Shown here piece after piece: positions 1 through 9,108 of a stretch of 64,000 nucleotides of DNA. Source of the stretch: JBMYTN01 sp049604415. GTDB lineage: Bacteria > Pseudomonadota > Alphaproteobacteria > Rhodospirillales > Rhodospirillaceae. The notes beneath the pieces were generated by a model. That model made no database searches. It had not been told where the DNA came from and saw nothing but the letters and a program-made list of their open reading frames with translations. The DNA lies in NCBI GenBank assembly GCA_049604415.1, contig JBMYTN010000006.1, positions 1 through 64,000 of the forward strand. Direction: 5' to 3'. The translations under genes were made by a program, and so were the position numbers. How positions within the stretch are numbered: the stretch's first letter is position 1; every line of letters starts with the position of its first letter.

Positions 1-210
1 GGGCATGGCCGAAGATGAAGAAGCCGTGCGCTGGCTCGCTGAGGCCGGGGTGAGCTTATTGCAGCCCGAAGCGGCTCTGGACCGGTTCGACCAAGCCCTG
101 GATGCGGGCCGCCAGGCTCCGCCGCTGCTCTGCGTCGCCGATGTGGACTGGACCCGTTTCGCTCCGCTGCATGCGGCAGTCCGGCCAAGACGCTTGCTGG
201 ATCGGGTGGT
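1..210 (+). repeat. Left copy of in-frame module repeat (KR tail)
   Basis: This stretch is almost identical to 4501-4710. The first 69 bases match perfectly and scattered substitutions follow, until the copies diverge near base 210. The offset is exactly 4500 bp, a multiple of three, so both copies encode the same end of a KR domain (MAEDEEAVRWLAEAGVSLLQ). The true left border lies outside the window. Confidence 0.95.
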
Positions 211-3200
211 GGCCTTACCCCGCAACGGCGCAGTTGCCCCCGCAAACGTCGGCGTCCCCACAGCGCCTTGGTTGGCGGATTTGGCCGGCAGCAAGGGTGA
301 TGACCGCTTGCGCGCCCTGGATACCAAGATCGGGGTTTTGGTTGCGGCGGTTATGGGGCGTGCGGCCTGGGATATGCCGGGCCGTGACGACCGCTTGTTC
401 GACCTTGGCCTCGACAGCTTGATGGCTGTCGAGCTGCGCAAAAAACTGGCCGCTGCGAGTGGTCAAACCCTGCCTGCCACGGTGGTGTTTGACCACCCGA
501 CCACGGCCCGCCTGGCGGCCTTCCTGGCAGAGCGGATGCCCGCACGCGAGGGCACCCCCGAAGCGGCAGCCGCTGGGGCGGAGCCAGCTCCTGCTCCAGC
601 ACCTGCACCAACTCCGGCCCCAGTCTCGGTCACATCATCCCCGGCACCGAAGCGAGCCCTGGAAGACGAGAACGCGACCAAAGACGCGGATGCTATTGTT
701 GTTGTGGGCATGGCCTGCCGTTTCCCCGGAGCGGACAGCCCGGAAGCCTATTGGGACTTGCTGCAGGCCGGTCGTGATGCCTTGTCCGAAGTTCCGCCGG
801 GACGCTGGGATATGGACCAATGGTACGACCCGGATCCGGAAACCCCGAACCGGATCTATTGTAAACGCGCCGGATTCATAGACGATATTGCTGGGTTCGA
901 TGCCGGGCTGTTTTCCATCACCCCGCGCGAAGCCATGGGCATGGATCCGCAACATCGGCTGGCCCTGGAAGTGTCTTGGGAAGCTCTGGAGCGTGCCGGG
1001 CTGGCGGGCGATGTCATCCGTGCCACATCCACCGGGGTCTTTCTGGGCATCACCGCTTCGGACTATGCCCGGATGATGCTTGATGACGCGCGCTCTGCGG
1101 CCAAAGCCATTGATCCCTATTTTGTCACCGGCACGCCTCTAAATGCCGCTGCCGGGCGGATCGCCTATGCCCTGGGGCTCGACGGTCCAAGTCTGGCCGT
1201 GGACACAGCCTGTTCCTCGGCTCTTGTGGCGGTCCACCAAGCCATGGCCGCTTTGCGCGCAGGAGATTGCAGCATCGCCTTGGCGGGCGGGGTCAATGCT
1301 TTGCTCTCGCCGGAGATCATGGCCGCCACCTGCCAGGCCCGGATGCTCTCGCCGCAGGGCCGCTGCGCCACCTTTGATGTCGGAGCGGATGGGTTTGTCC
1401 GTGCCGAAGGCTGCGGCATGGTGGTCTTGATGCGCCAAGCCGACGCCGACGCCAGAGGCGTGCCGGTGCTCGCCCGTTTGGTGGGCGGGGCGGTCAATCA
1501 GGACGGCCAATCCGGTGGTTTTACCGTGCCCTGTGGCCCGTCCCAGGCGGCGTTGATCCGGCGCGCTTTGGAGCGGGCGGGGCTCAGCCCGGCGCATATC
1601 GACCATGTGGAGGCCCATGGCACCGGCACCAGCCTGGGCGACCCCATTGAGCTGGGTGCTTTGGGCAGCGTGTTTGGTGGTGCGGCGGCTGCGGACAGGC
1701 CCGGACCTTTGGTGGTTGGTTCGGTGAAGACCAATCTGGGCCATTTGGAAAGTGCTGCCGGGGTGGCCGGACTGATCAAAGTGATCCTGTCCCTCCAGCA
1801 TGGTCAGATCCCGCAGCATCTGCATTTCAAGACACCAACCCCCCATGCGGATTGGGACAGCCTGCCGGTGCAAATCCCCGGCGATGGCCCCATGGCCTGG
1901 CCGCGCAGGGCTGAGCGCCCGCGCATCGCCGGGGTCTCGAGCTTCGGCTTTTCCGGCACCAATGCCCATATCCTGGTTCAGGAAGCGCCGGAGCCATCTG
2001 AACAAGAGCAAGGTCCAGAAGCGACACAGCCGCTGTCCCAACCGCTGCCCCAACCGCTTCCGCTGTTGCTCTCGGCCAAAGACCCAGACGCCCTGCGCGG
2101 ACTCGCCGCCCGGTGGGCCGACCGCTTGGCCACACCCGAGGCTCCGGTGGCCAATCTGCTCGCCACAGCGGCCCGGGGGCGGGAGATGTTTGCCGAGCGC
2201 CTCTCCCTCAGCGCAGCCGATGGCCCCGGTTTGGCGACGGCCCTGCAGCGCTGGCTCGCGGGCACAGCCGATGCCCTGACCCAAGCGACCTCCTTGCCCG
2301 CGACCGGCATTGGAGCCAAAGGATCGGCAGCCCGTTTGGCTTGGCTGTGCACCGGCCAGGGCAGTCAATATCCGCGCATGGCTCTGGGGCTGGCCGAGGC
2401 TTTCCCCGCAGCCAAGGTAGTGCTGGACGAAGCCGATGCCTTGCTGCGCGCAGAGGGCGGCGCGGGATCCGGCCTCTATGCTCTCCTGCAAGCCGAGGAC
2501 CCGTTTGTGCTCTCGGCGACCGAGGCCACCCAACCGGCGCTCTATGCCGTTGAATGCGCCGTGGCTGCAGTCCTGAAAGCACATGGCTTGGCCCCGACCG
2601 TGTTGCTGGGCCATTCGGTTGGCGAATATGTTGCGGCCCATCTGGCCGGGGTGGTCAGCTTTGCCGATGGCCTGCGCCTTGTTGCCGCCCGGGGCCGCCT
2701 GATGGCCGATCTCTGTCCGCCCGGGGCCATGGCCGCCTTGCGCTGTTCCGAGGACACCGCCGAGGCTCTGCTGCAGTCCTTTGGCGCGGAAGACATCGCC
2801 TTGGCCGGGATCAATGGCGCGGCCAATGTCTCCGTCGCCGGAGCGCCCGATACCCTGGACGCCCTGCTGGCCGAAGCCAAAACCCAAGGCATCCACGCCA
2901 CCTGGCTGGCGGTCAGCCGTGCCTTCCACTCCCCACTGGTCGAGCCCATGCTGGCGGCCTTTGGCGAGACCCTGGCCAAGGTCACCCTGTCCCCGCCGCA
3001 GACCCCGATCCTGTCTAATGTCACCGGCGGCGACCTAACCGCTGCAGAAGCCACCGATCCGGCCTATTGGGTCCGCCATATCCGCGCCCCGGTGCGGTTC
3101 TTCGATGGGGCCAAAGCCCTCGCCGGACGCTGCGAGGCCGCTGCCGAGCTTGGCCCCCGCCCGCTGCTCTCTGCCTTGCTGCGCGAAGCCCTGGAGGACA

Positions 3201-5302
3201 CCCCCAGCTTCCGGGGCAGTGTCTCCCTGCTGCGCCCCGGGCGCGGCGATACCCCTCCCGAGGATCGAACCACCGCCGCTGCCGGTCTCGGCGCGCTTTG
3301 GTCCCTCGGCGCTGCGGTGGATTGGTCCACCGCCAGCCAAGGCATCGCCCTGGTGGATGCCCCGACCTATGCCTTCCACCGCACCCCCTACTGGGTGGCA
3401 GGGGCATCCGCCCCAGGGTCCATGCCCTCCGGGCAGGGGGGAGAGGATCTCTATGGGGTCACCTGGGAACCGATGCCAACGGATGCAGCGGGCTCAACGA
3501 CTTATGTAGGTGACTGGCAGGTGGTTGGCGGCTCAGAGCGCCAGTGCAAGGCCGTCGAAGCCGCCTTGGTCGACAAAGGCGCAACCCTGGGCGCAGATGG
3601 AGCGGTCCTTGACCTCACCGCCCTGTCTTGGGGAGACGATATTGATGCCGCCTGCGACAGCCTGGCGGGTGATCTGCTGCATCGGGTTCAAGCCCATGAC
3701 GGCCCCGGCCCGCTCTGGTTGGCTGCCGCCGGTCCCATCGCCCCGATGCTGTCTGGCTTTGGTCTGGCCTTGGCTGCGGAGCTTGGCCCGCGCTGGGGCG
3801 GGGTGATCGAGGTCGAAAGTCCGGATGCTGCAACGGCTGCAACTACGATTGTAGGTGCAGCGCTGTCCGCTGGGGAGGAAGAACTGATCCGTCTGGGTGC
3901 GGAGGGGGCCAGCGTACCGCGCTTGCTGCCTGTAGTCCCACTGTCTCGCAATGGTCAAAAGCTGGACCGCTCCGGCACTTGGCTGATCACCGGCGGCCTT
4001 GGTGCCCTAGGGATGCGCAGCGCCAGACGGCTGGCGGAGCAGGGTGCGGACAGCGTGATCCTGGTCAGCCGTCGCGCGCCCAGCGCTGCAGCCCTTCAAG
4101 ACATCGATGCCATTAAAGCCCTGGGCTGTGCCGTTGAGGTCGCCTCCCTGGATCTCAGCGACGCCGATGCTGTCGCCGCCTTCTGCCAAGGCCGGGCGCT
4201 GACCGGCATCGTCCATGCCGCCGGGATTGTCACCCGCACCGATCTGGCCGAGGAGACCCCGGCGGGGATCCAGGACATGCTGGCCGGAAAGGTACGCGGT
4301 GCCTGGGCTCTGCACCATGCCACCCGGGACAATGCCGAGCTGAAAGCCTTTGTGCTCTATGGCTCCATCGCCGGGGTTTGGGGCTCCAAGGGTCAAAGCG
4401 CCTATGGGGCAGCGAACCGGGCGCTCGAAGCCCTCGCCGCCTTGCGCCAGGATCAAGGCCTGCCGGGCCTCTGTCTGGCCTGGGGACCCTGGGCGGGCGG
4501 GGGCATGGCCGAAGATGAAGAAGCCGTGCGCTGGCTCGCTGAGGCCGGGGTGAGCTTATTGCAGCCCGAGATCGCTCTGGACCGGTTCGACCAAGCCCTC
4601 GATGCGGGCCGCCACGCTCCGCCGTTGCTCTGCGTCGCTGATGTGGATTGGACCCGCTTCGCCCCGCTGCATGCCGCAGCTAGGCCAAGACGCTTGCTGG
4701 ACCGGGTGGCGGACCATGGTGCGGTACCAGACGCGTCCTCTGGCAATGGGTCCTCTGGCGACGCGGATCTGCCGAGCCTGCGCCTCGAACTGGAAGCCTT
4801 GGCTCCGACCAAACGCTTGCGCCGCATGACCGAGGAAGTCCGCCAGCAAACCGCCGCCGTCATGGCCGTGCCGGTGGCCGATATTCCAGCGACCAAAGGC
4901 TTTTTCGACCTCGGCCTGGATTCCTTCCTGTCGGTGGATCTGCGCGGGCGGCTCGGTCGAGCCTTGGGTGTCACCTTGCCCGCCACCGCCGCCCTTGAGC
5001 ATCCCAACCCCCAAGCCCTGGCCCGCCATTTGGTTGTTGATCGCTTAGGCCTAGCCCTTACCGGCGAAGCCAGCTTGAGTGAGGGGTCCGCGACGGGACC
5101 GTCGGCGATGTCGGGCGTGACAGCAGGGGCGGCAGCGATCACCGGGACGTCTACTCCGCAAAACGGGCAAAAAAATCCGGAAAAATCCTCAAATGTGATC
5201 GGCGGCACAGAACCATCCGGTGCAGATGGGGCAGAGATGAGCGACGAGGAGTTGGAAGCATTCCTTGATGGTGAACTCGATGACCTGTTGGCGGAAGGCT
5301 AA
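2..5302 (+). CDS. Modular type I PKS, 5' end outside window: (KR)-ACP-KS-AT-KR-ACP
   Basis: The reading frame is open at the left edge, so the first visible residues are the tail of a ketoreductase from a preceding module. Numbering from the Met at base 5, the order is: ACP1 (FDLGLDSL, phosphopantetheine Ser138); KS about 228-660 with DTACSS (Cys403), EAHGTGT and KTNLGHL; AT about 775-1070 with TGQGSQ, GHSVGEY (Ser871) and AFHS; KR about 1320-1510 with the TGGLGALG nucleotide site and catalytic Tyr1467; ACP2 (FDLGLDSF, Ser1640). The acidic C-terminal tail looks like a docking helix. The AFHS motif indicates malonyl-CoA. No dehydratase HxxxGxxxxP motif lies between AT and KR, so this module should leave a beta-hydroxyl. 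The next gene follows after 9 bp, and the chain should pass to its KS. The end of the module is nearly identical to the tail of the preceding one, 4500 bp upstream. Confidence 0.95.
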   Translation, partial: GMAEDEEAVRWLAEAGVSLLQPEAALDRFDQALDAGRQAPPLLCVADVDWTRFAPLHAAVRPRRLLDRVVALPRNGAVAPANVGVPTAPWLADLAGSKGDDRLRALDTKIGVLVAAVMGRAAWDMPGRDDRLFDLGLDSLMAVELRKKLAAASGQTLPATVVFDHPTTARLAAFLAERMPAREGTPEAAAAGAEPAPAPAPAPTPAPVSVTSSPAPKRALEDENATKDADAIVVVGMACRFPGADSPEAYWDLLQAGRDALSEVPPGRWDMDQWYDPDPETPNRIYCKRAGFIDDIAGFDAGLFSITPREAMGMDPQHRLALEVSWEALERAGLAGDVIRATSTGVFLGITASDYARMMLDDARSAAKAIDPYFVTGTPLNAAAGRIAYALGLDGPSLAVDTACSSALVAVHQAMAALRAGDCSIALAGGVNALLSPEIMAATCQARMLSPQGRCATFDVGADGFVRAEGCGMVVLMRQADADARGVPVLARLVGGAVNQDGQSGGFTVPCGPSQAALIRRALERAGLSPAHIDHVEAHGTGTSLGDPIELGALGSVFGGAAAADRPGPLVVGSVKTNLGHLESAAGVAGLIKVILSLQHGQIPQHLHFKTPTPHADWDSLPVQIPGDGPMAWPRRAERPRIAGVSSFGFSGTNAHILVQEAPEPSEQEQGPEATQPLSQPLPQPLPLLLSAKDPDALRGLAARWADRLATPEAPVANLLATAARGREMFAERLSLSAADGPGLATALQRWLAGTADALTQATSLPATGIGAKGSAARLAWLCTGQGSQYPRMALGLAEAFPAAKVVLDEADALLRAEGGAGSGLYALLQAEDPFVLSATEATQPALYAVECAVAAVLKAHGLAPTVLLGHSVGEYVAAHLAGVVSFADGLRLVAARGRLMADLCPPGAMAALRCSEDTAEALLQSFGAEDIALAGINGAANVSVAGAPDTLDALLAEAKTQGIHATWLAVSRAFHSPLVEPMLAAFGETLAKVTLSPPQTPILSNVTGGDLTAAEATDPAYWVRHIRAPVRFFDGAKALAGRCEAAAELGPRPLLSALLREALEDTPSFRGSVSLLRPGRGDTPPEDRTTAAAGLGALWSLGAAVDWSTASQGIALVDAPTYAFHRTPYWVAGASAPGSMPSGQGGEDLYGVTWEPMPTDAAGSTTYVGDWQVVGGSERQCKAVEAALVDKGATLGADGAVLDLTALSWGDDIDAACDSLAGDLLHRVQAHDGPGPLWLAAAGPIAPMLSGFGLALAAELGPRWGGVIEVESPDAATAATTIVGAALSAGEEELIRLGAEGASVPRLLPVVPLSRNGQKLDRSGTWLITGGLGALGMRSARRLAEQGADSVILVSRRAPSAAALQDIDAIKALGCAVEVASLDLSDADAVAAFCQGRALTGIVHAAGIVTRTDLAEETPAGIQDMLAGKVRGAWALHHATRDNAELKAFVLYGSIAGVWGSKGQSAYGAANRALEALAALRQDQGLPGLCLAWGPWAGGGMAEDEEAVRWLAEAGVSLLQPEIALDRFDQALDAGRHAPPLLCVADVDWTRFAPLHAAARPRRLLDRVADHGAVPDASSGNGSSGDADLPSLRLELEALAPTKRLRRMTEEVRQQTAAVMAVPVADIPATKGFFDLGLDSFLSVDLRGRLGRALGVTLPATAALEHPNPQALARHLVVDRLGLALTGEASLSEGSATGPSAMSGVTAGAAAITGTSTPQNGQKNPEKSSNVIGGTEPSGADGAEMSDEELEAFLDGELDDLLAEG
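3836..3861 (+). repeat. Intragenic palindromic mini-repeat, copy 1
   Basis: Imperfect palindrome with arms GCTGCAACTAC and GTAGGTGCAGC around a 4-base centre. It lies in the AT-KR linker of the first PKS and is read in frame as AATTIVGAA. It aligns base for base over 26 bp with the copy at 58125-58150, in the same reading phase. Related copies lie at 54758 and 58042. Confidence 0.75.
4501..4710 (+). repeat. Right copy of in-frame module repeat (KR tail)
   Basis: Direct repeat of bases 1-210 with the same reading phase and 69 bases of initial identity. It marks a recent module duplication or gene conversion between the KR domains of two consecutive PKS modules. Confidence 0.95.
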
Positions 5303-5311
5303 GCGCATCCA

Positions 5312-8300
5312 ATGAGCCCGGTGGACGACAAGCAACAACTGCGCAAATTGGCCATGGCGGTCAAAAAGCTGAAGGCCGACAAAGAGGCCTTGAGCGCGCA
5401 GCTGCATGCCGCCACCGCTGAGCCCATCGCTGTGATTGGCCTGTCCTGCCGCCTGCCCGCCGGGAGCAACAGCCCAGAAGCCTTTGGCGACGCCCTGTTT
5501 GCCGGGCGGGATGGCGTGGTCCCGATCCCCGAGGATCGGTGGGATCGCGAAGCCTGGTACGACCCCGACCCCATGACCCCGGGGCGGACCCACTGCCGGG
5601 AAGGTGGGTTTATCGATGATGCGGATCTGTTTGATGCCGCCTTCTTCGATATGAGCCCCAAGGAAGCCGAAAGCCTGGATCCGCAGCATCGCTTGTTGCT
5701 GATGACCGCTTGGCATGCCCTGGAAGATGCCGGTTTTGCGCCGGACCGCCTTAAGGCCTCTGCGACCGGGGTCTATATCGGCATCAGCTCCGCCGATTAC
5801 GCCCAGCTGTTGCGTACCCAGGGCGAAATCAACGCCTATTATCTCACCGGCAACCCGCTGAACGCCGCCTCCGGACGGCTGTCCCATTCCCTTGGCTTCC
5901 ACGGTCCCTCTTTGTCCTTGGACACCGCCTGTTCATCCTCGGCCATGGCCCTGCACACCGCCATTGGCGCGCTGCGGGCTGGCGATTGTGATCTGGCTCT
6001 GGCCGGAGGGGTGAATTTGATGCTGGTGCCCGACGGCGCGGTGATCCTGTCCAAGGCAGGCATGATCGCGCCTGATGGCCGCTGCAAAACCTTCGACGCC
6101 GGAGCCAATGGCTATGGCCGGGGCGAGGGCTGCGGCCTTGTGGTGCTCAAACGCCTCTCTGATGCGCAGCGGGATGGGGATCGGATCCGCGCCCTGATCT
6201 TAGGCTCTGCGGCGACCCAGGATGGTCCGGCCAGCGGCTTTACCGTGCCCAATGGCGCTGCCCAACGCCAGGCCATCGAAAAGGCCTGCCGGGCCGCAGG
6301 CGTGGCCCCGGCGGATGTGGATTATGCGGAGTTGCATGGCACCGGCACACCGCTGGGCGACCCCATTGAGGTCAATGCTCTCGCAGCGGCCTATGGCCCG
6401 AACCGCGCCGCAGATCGCCCACTGCTGCTCGGCGCGGTCAAAAGCAATATTGGCCATTTGGAAAGTGCCGCCGGGGTGGCCGGGCTGATCAAAACTGTGC
6501 TTTGCCTCCAAGAGGCCAAGCTGCCAGCCAATTTGCATCTGAAGACCCCGAACCCAGAGATCGCGTGGGAGGCTTTGCCGGTCGCGCCGGTCCGGGAAAA
6601 CCAAAGCTGGCCAGCTAAGCCAGATAGAGCCGGTATCGCTCCCGATGGCGCTGGCGAAACCCGCCGTCTGGCTGGGGTGTCGTCCTTCGGGGCCAGCGGC
6701 ACCAATGTCCATATGGTTTTGTCCAACGCGCCAGACTTGGCCGACCCGGTCGACCCTGCGGACCTTGCTGAAACAACCGATCCAGCCATTCAGCTGCCCG
6801 AAGTGCTGGTGCTCTGCCTGTCGGCGGCGACCAAAGACGGCTTAAAACGCCTTGCCTTGGCCTGGGCGGATCAGATCGAGGCCGACTGCCAAAGTGGACA
6901 ACAAGGCCACGAAACTGCAAAGCGGCGCATTGCCCGCTGGAGTGCGGCGGGTTCAAGCCTGGAGTACCGCATGGCGGTCCTCGGCGCGCCGAGCCAGATT
7001 GCTGAAGCCCTGCGCCAGGGCAAAGAGCTACCAAACCTTTGGCAAGGCCGCTTGCCTGCCGCCGGTGCTCCACCCATTGGCTTGGCGGCCCTTGAGGATG
7101 GGGCGCAGCCCTCGCCCTTGCACCTCCTGTTCCCCGAGGCGGAGCTGGCAACACCGGCAGACAGCCTGGATCCTGACCTGCTTTGGTTGGTTCCGGAGGG
7201 CTGGGGTCCCGTTTCGCTCCAAGAGAACGTCATCAGCCTGTCCGATCCCTTGGAAGCCGCTGCCATGGCCTATATCCGGGGTGCTTTGCCCGTCTGGCAG
7301 GTCCTGTGGCCCGGGGTGATGGGCGTGCCCGAGCGCCCGCCAAGCTATCCCTTTGCCCGCACCCGCCATTGGCTGCCGCAAAAGCCCCAACCCGAGCCTT
7401 TGCCAGGAGCCTCCAAGGACGACGCTGCGGTGGCCCAAACCCCCTTGCCGGAGGTGCCGTCCGCCGCCCCCGATCTAGAGGCAACCCAACTACATTCGGA
7501 TCTGCTGCGGATCCAGCGCGAAGGCGTGGAGCGGGCGGTTAAAGCTGTCCTGGAGCGCCAAACCGCCCATCTGTTGAAAATAAAACCGCGACCGGCCTCC
7601 GCTGCGACAGCTGCGTCTGCGGCCTCCCCAAAGACTCCAGATCCGGCAAAACCCTGGCTGCCAATTGTGCTCTGTGGCCAAAGCGACGAAGACATCGAAC
7701 GGGATCTCGCCGCCCTGGCCCGCGATCCGGTGGGCCAAGCTGAGCGCTTGCGCCAGACCGTTCCACCCTCCGGTCATGCGGGTCCGGCAGCGGTGTTGCT
7801 GCTGCGCGATGCCAACGAAGCGCCCGCGATTTTGGCCGATGCCAAGCGGGCCAAGTCTCGGCTCTGGCGGGGCCAGCGTCCTCAGCGAGCACCGAAGCTG
7901 GCCTACCTTTATCCTGGTCTCGGCGATCACTATTTGGGCATGGGCCGGGCGCTGGCGTCTTGGAGTCCAGCTGGCTATGGCGCTGCCTTCACCCGGGCTT
8001 GTGCCGGGGCGGCAGTGCAATTGGGCGACAATCCGGAAAGCCGGGTGTTCGCCGAAGAAACCAAATCCGCAGCCGAAGCGGTACCGGGAACCACCCCCTC
8101 AGGGAAACTGGATCTGCGCGCCATGATGGCGGCAGCAAGGGGACAAAGTGCGGTCCAAGAAAGCCCCGAAGCTGCGGCCCTGAACCAAACTCCCATCGCC
8201 CATAGTGCCATCCTGGCCACCGAACTGGCCTTGACCACCCAATTGGCCGTATGGGGCATCGCCCCGGATCTGGTGATGGGCTATTCCCTCGGCGAATATG

Positions 8301-9106
8301 CCGCCGCCGTCGCCGCAGAGGTCATGTCCGCCGAGGCGGCGATGGCGTTGGTGGTTGAACGGGCTCGGCTGATCGAACAGGCCCCACCCGGTGGCATGCT
8401 GGCCGTGCCGCTGTCCGAACAACAGATTTTGCCGTTCCTGGCGGGCACCGATTGTGCGCTCGCGGTCCAATCCACGCCGATGATGTCCGTGATCGCGGGT
8501 CCCACCGAGGCGCTGCAGCTTGTCGCCAATAAAATGAAAGAAAAAAGAATACTGTCGCGAAAGTTGACGGCACGGGCGGCGTTTCATACACCAAGCCTTG
8601 CGGGTGTTGCCGAGCCCTTGGCGGCCCTGGCGGCAGCGCAAAGCTTTGCCGAGCCGCAGCGGACAATGGTTTCGACTCTGACCGGGCGGGCGCTTGGTCC
8701 AAAGGCTCCAGCGCCGCAGCATTGGGTTGATCACACCCTGGGCTGTGTGCGCTTTACCGATGGGCTGACCAGCCTGTTTGCGGGCGGGGCAGAGATTTTG
8801 TTGGAAGTCGGTCCCGGGCGGAGCTTGACCAGTTTTGTCCATCAACATCCGGGTCCAGCGCCGTCCCAATCTGCGTCGTCCCAATCTGCGCCGTCCCAAT
8901 CTGAGCAAGCCCTTCCAGGCTCGCTCCCGTCGGCTTCTCCATTGGCACTGGCCTGCATGCGTGGGGCGGAGGAGGATGACCCGGATCCCTTGGTGATGAT
9001 GACCGCTGTGGCCCGGCTGTGGCTGGCGGGGGTGGATGTGAATTGGGCAGCGGTCAAGGATCTGAATCCGGGCCGCGTAGATGAGCAACGGCAAAAGGTG
9101 GCCTAG
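5312..9106 (+). CDS. PKS extension protein KS-AT without a carrier domain
   Basis: 1264 residues. The N-terminus (KQQLRKLAMAVKKLKADKEAL) is a charged helical docking segment. KS spans about 35-475 with DTACSSS (Cys207), ELHGTGT and KSNIGHL. Then comes a roughly 200-residue flanking region ending in SYPFARTRHWL, the signature usually closing a KS-AT or KS-adaptor unit. A linker leads to an AT at about 860-1190. The AT is atypical: the usual GQG oxyanion-hole motif reads PGLGDHY, and the nucleophile elbow reads GYSLGEY (Ser992) instead of GHSxG. The catalytic His is present in AAFHTP (His1092). There is no ACP or reductive domain. The next ACP in the line is the N-terminus of the megasynthase at 13108, so this is one half of a split module. 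Immediately downstream genes make hydroxymalonyl-ACP, which suggests that this divergent AT selects that unit. This is inference. Confidence 0.93.
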   Translation: MSPVDDKQQLRKLAMAVKKLKADKEALSAQLHAATAEPIAVIGLSCRLPAGSNSPEAFGDALFAGRDGVVPIPEDRWDREAWYDPDPMTPGRTHCREGGFIDDADLFDAAFFDMSPKEAESLDPQHRLLLMTAWHALEDAGFAPDRLKASATGVYIGISSADYAQLLRTQGEINAYYLTGNPLNAASGRLSHSLGFHGPSLSLDTACSSSAMALHTAIGALRAGDCDLALAGGVNLMLVPDGAVILSKAGMIAPDGRCKTFDAGANGYGRGEGCGLVVLKRLSDAQRDGDRIRALILGSAATQDGPASGFTVPNGAAQRQAIEKACRAAGVAPADVDYAELHGTGTPLGDPIEVNALAAAYGPNRAADRPLLLGAVKSNIGHLESAAGVAGLIKTVLCLQEAKLPANLHLKTPNPEIAWEALPVAPVRENQSWPAKPDRAGIAPDGAGETRRLAGVSSFGASGTNVHMVLSNAPDLADPVDPADLAETTDPAIQLPEVLVLCLSAATKDGLKRLALAWADQIEADCQSGQQGHETAKRRIARWSAAGSSLEYRMAVLGAPSQIAEALRQGKELPNLWQGRLPAAGAPPIGLAALEDGAQPSPLHLLFPEAELATPADSLDPDLLWLVPEGWGPVSLQENVISLSDPLEAAAMAYIRGALPVWQVLWPGVMGVPERPPSYPFARTRHWLPQKPQPEPLPGASKDDAAVAQTPLPEVPSAAPDLEATQLHSDLLRIQREGVERAVKAVLERQTAHLLKIKPRPASAATAASAASPKTPDPAKPWLPIVLCGQSDEDIERDLAALARDPVGQAERLRQTVPPSGHAGPAAVLLLRDANEAPAILADAKRAKSRLWRGQRPQRAPKLAYLYPGLGDHYLGMGRALASWSPAGYGAAFTRACAGAAVQLGDNPESRVFAEETKSAAEAVPGTTPSGKLDLRAMMAAARGQSAVQESPEAAALNQTPIAHSAILATELALTTQLAVWGIAPDLVMGYSLGEYAAAVAAEVMSAEAAMALVVERARLIEQAPPGGMLAVPLSEQQILPFLAGTDCALAVQSTPMMSVIAGPTEALQLVANKMKEKRILSRKLTARAAFHTPSLAGVAEPLAALAAAQSFAEPQRTMVSTLTGRALGPKAPAPQHWVDHTLGCVRFTDGLTSLFAGGAEILLEVGPGRSLTSFVHQHPGPAPSQSASSQSAPSQSEQALPGSLPSASPLALACMRGAEEDDPDPLVMMTAVARLWLAGVDVNWAAVKDLNPGRVDEQRQKVA

Positions 9107-9108
9107 GA

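Noticed and set aside
1139..2929. 596-codon open frame on the - strand
   Set aside because: Antisense to KS/AT sequence with clear motifs on the + strand; composition is His/Gly/Gln-rich as in shadow frames.
3400..3960. Dehydratase or enoylreductase domain between AT and KR of the first PKS
   Set aside because: No HxxxGxxxxP or ER nucleotide motif; the length fits only the KR structural subdomain.
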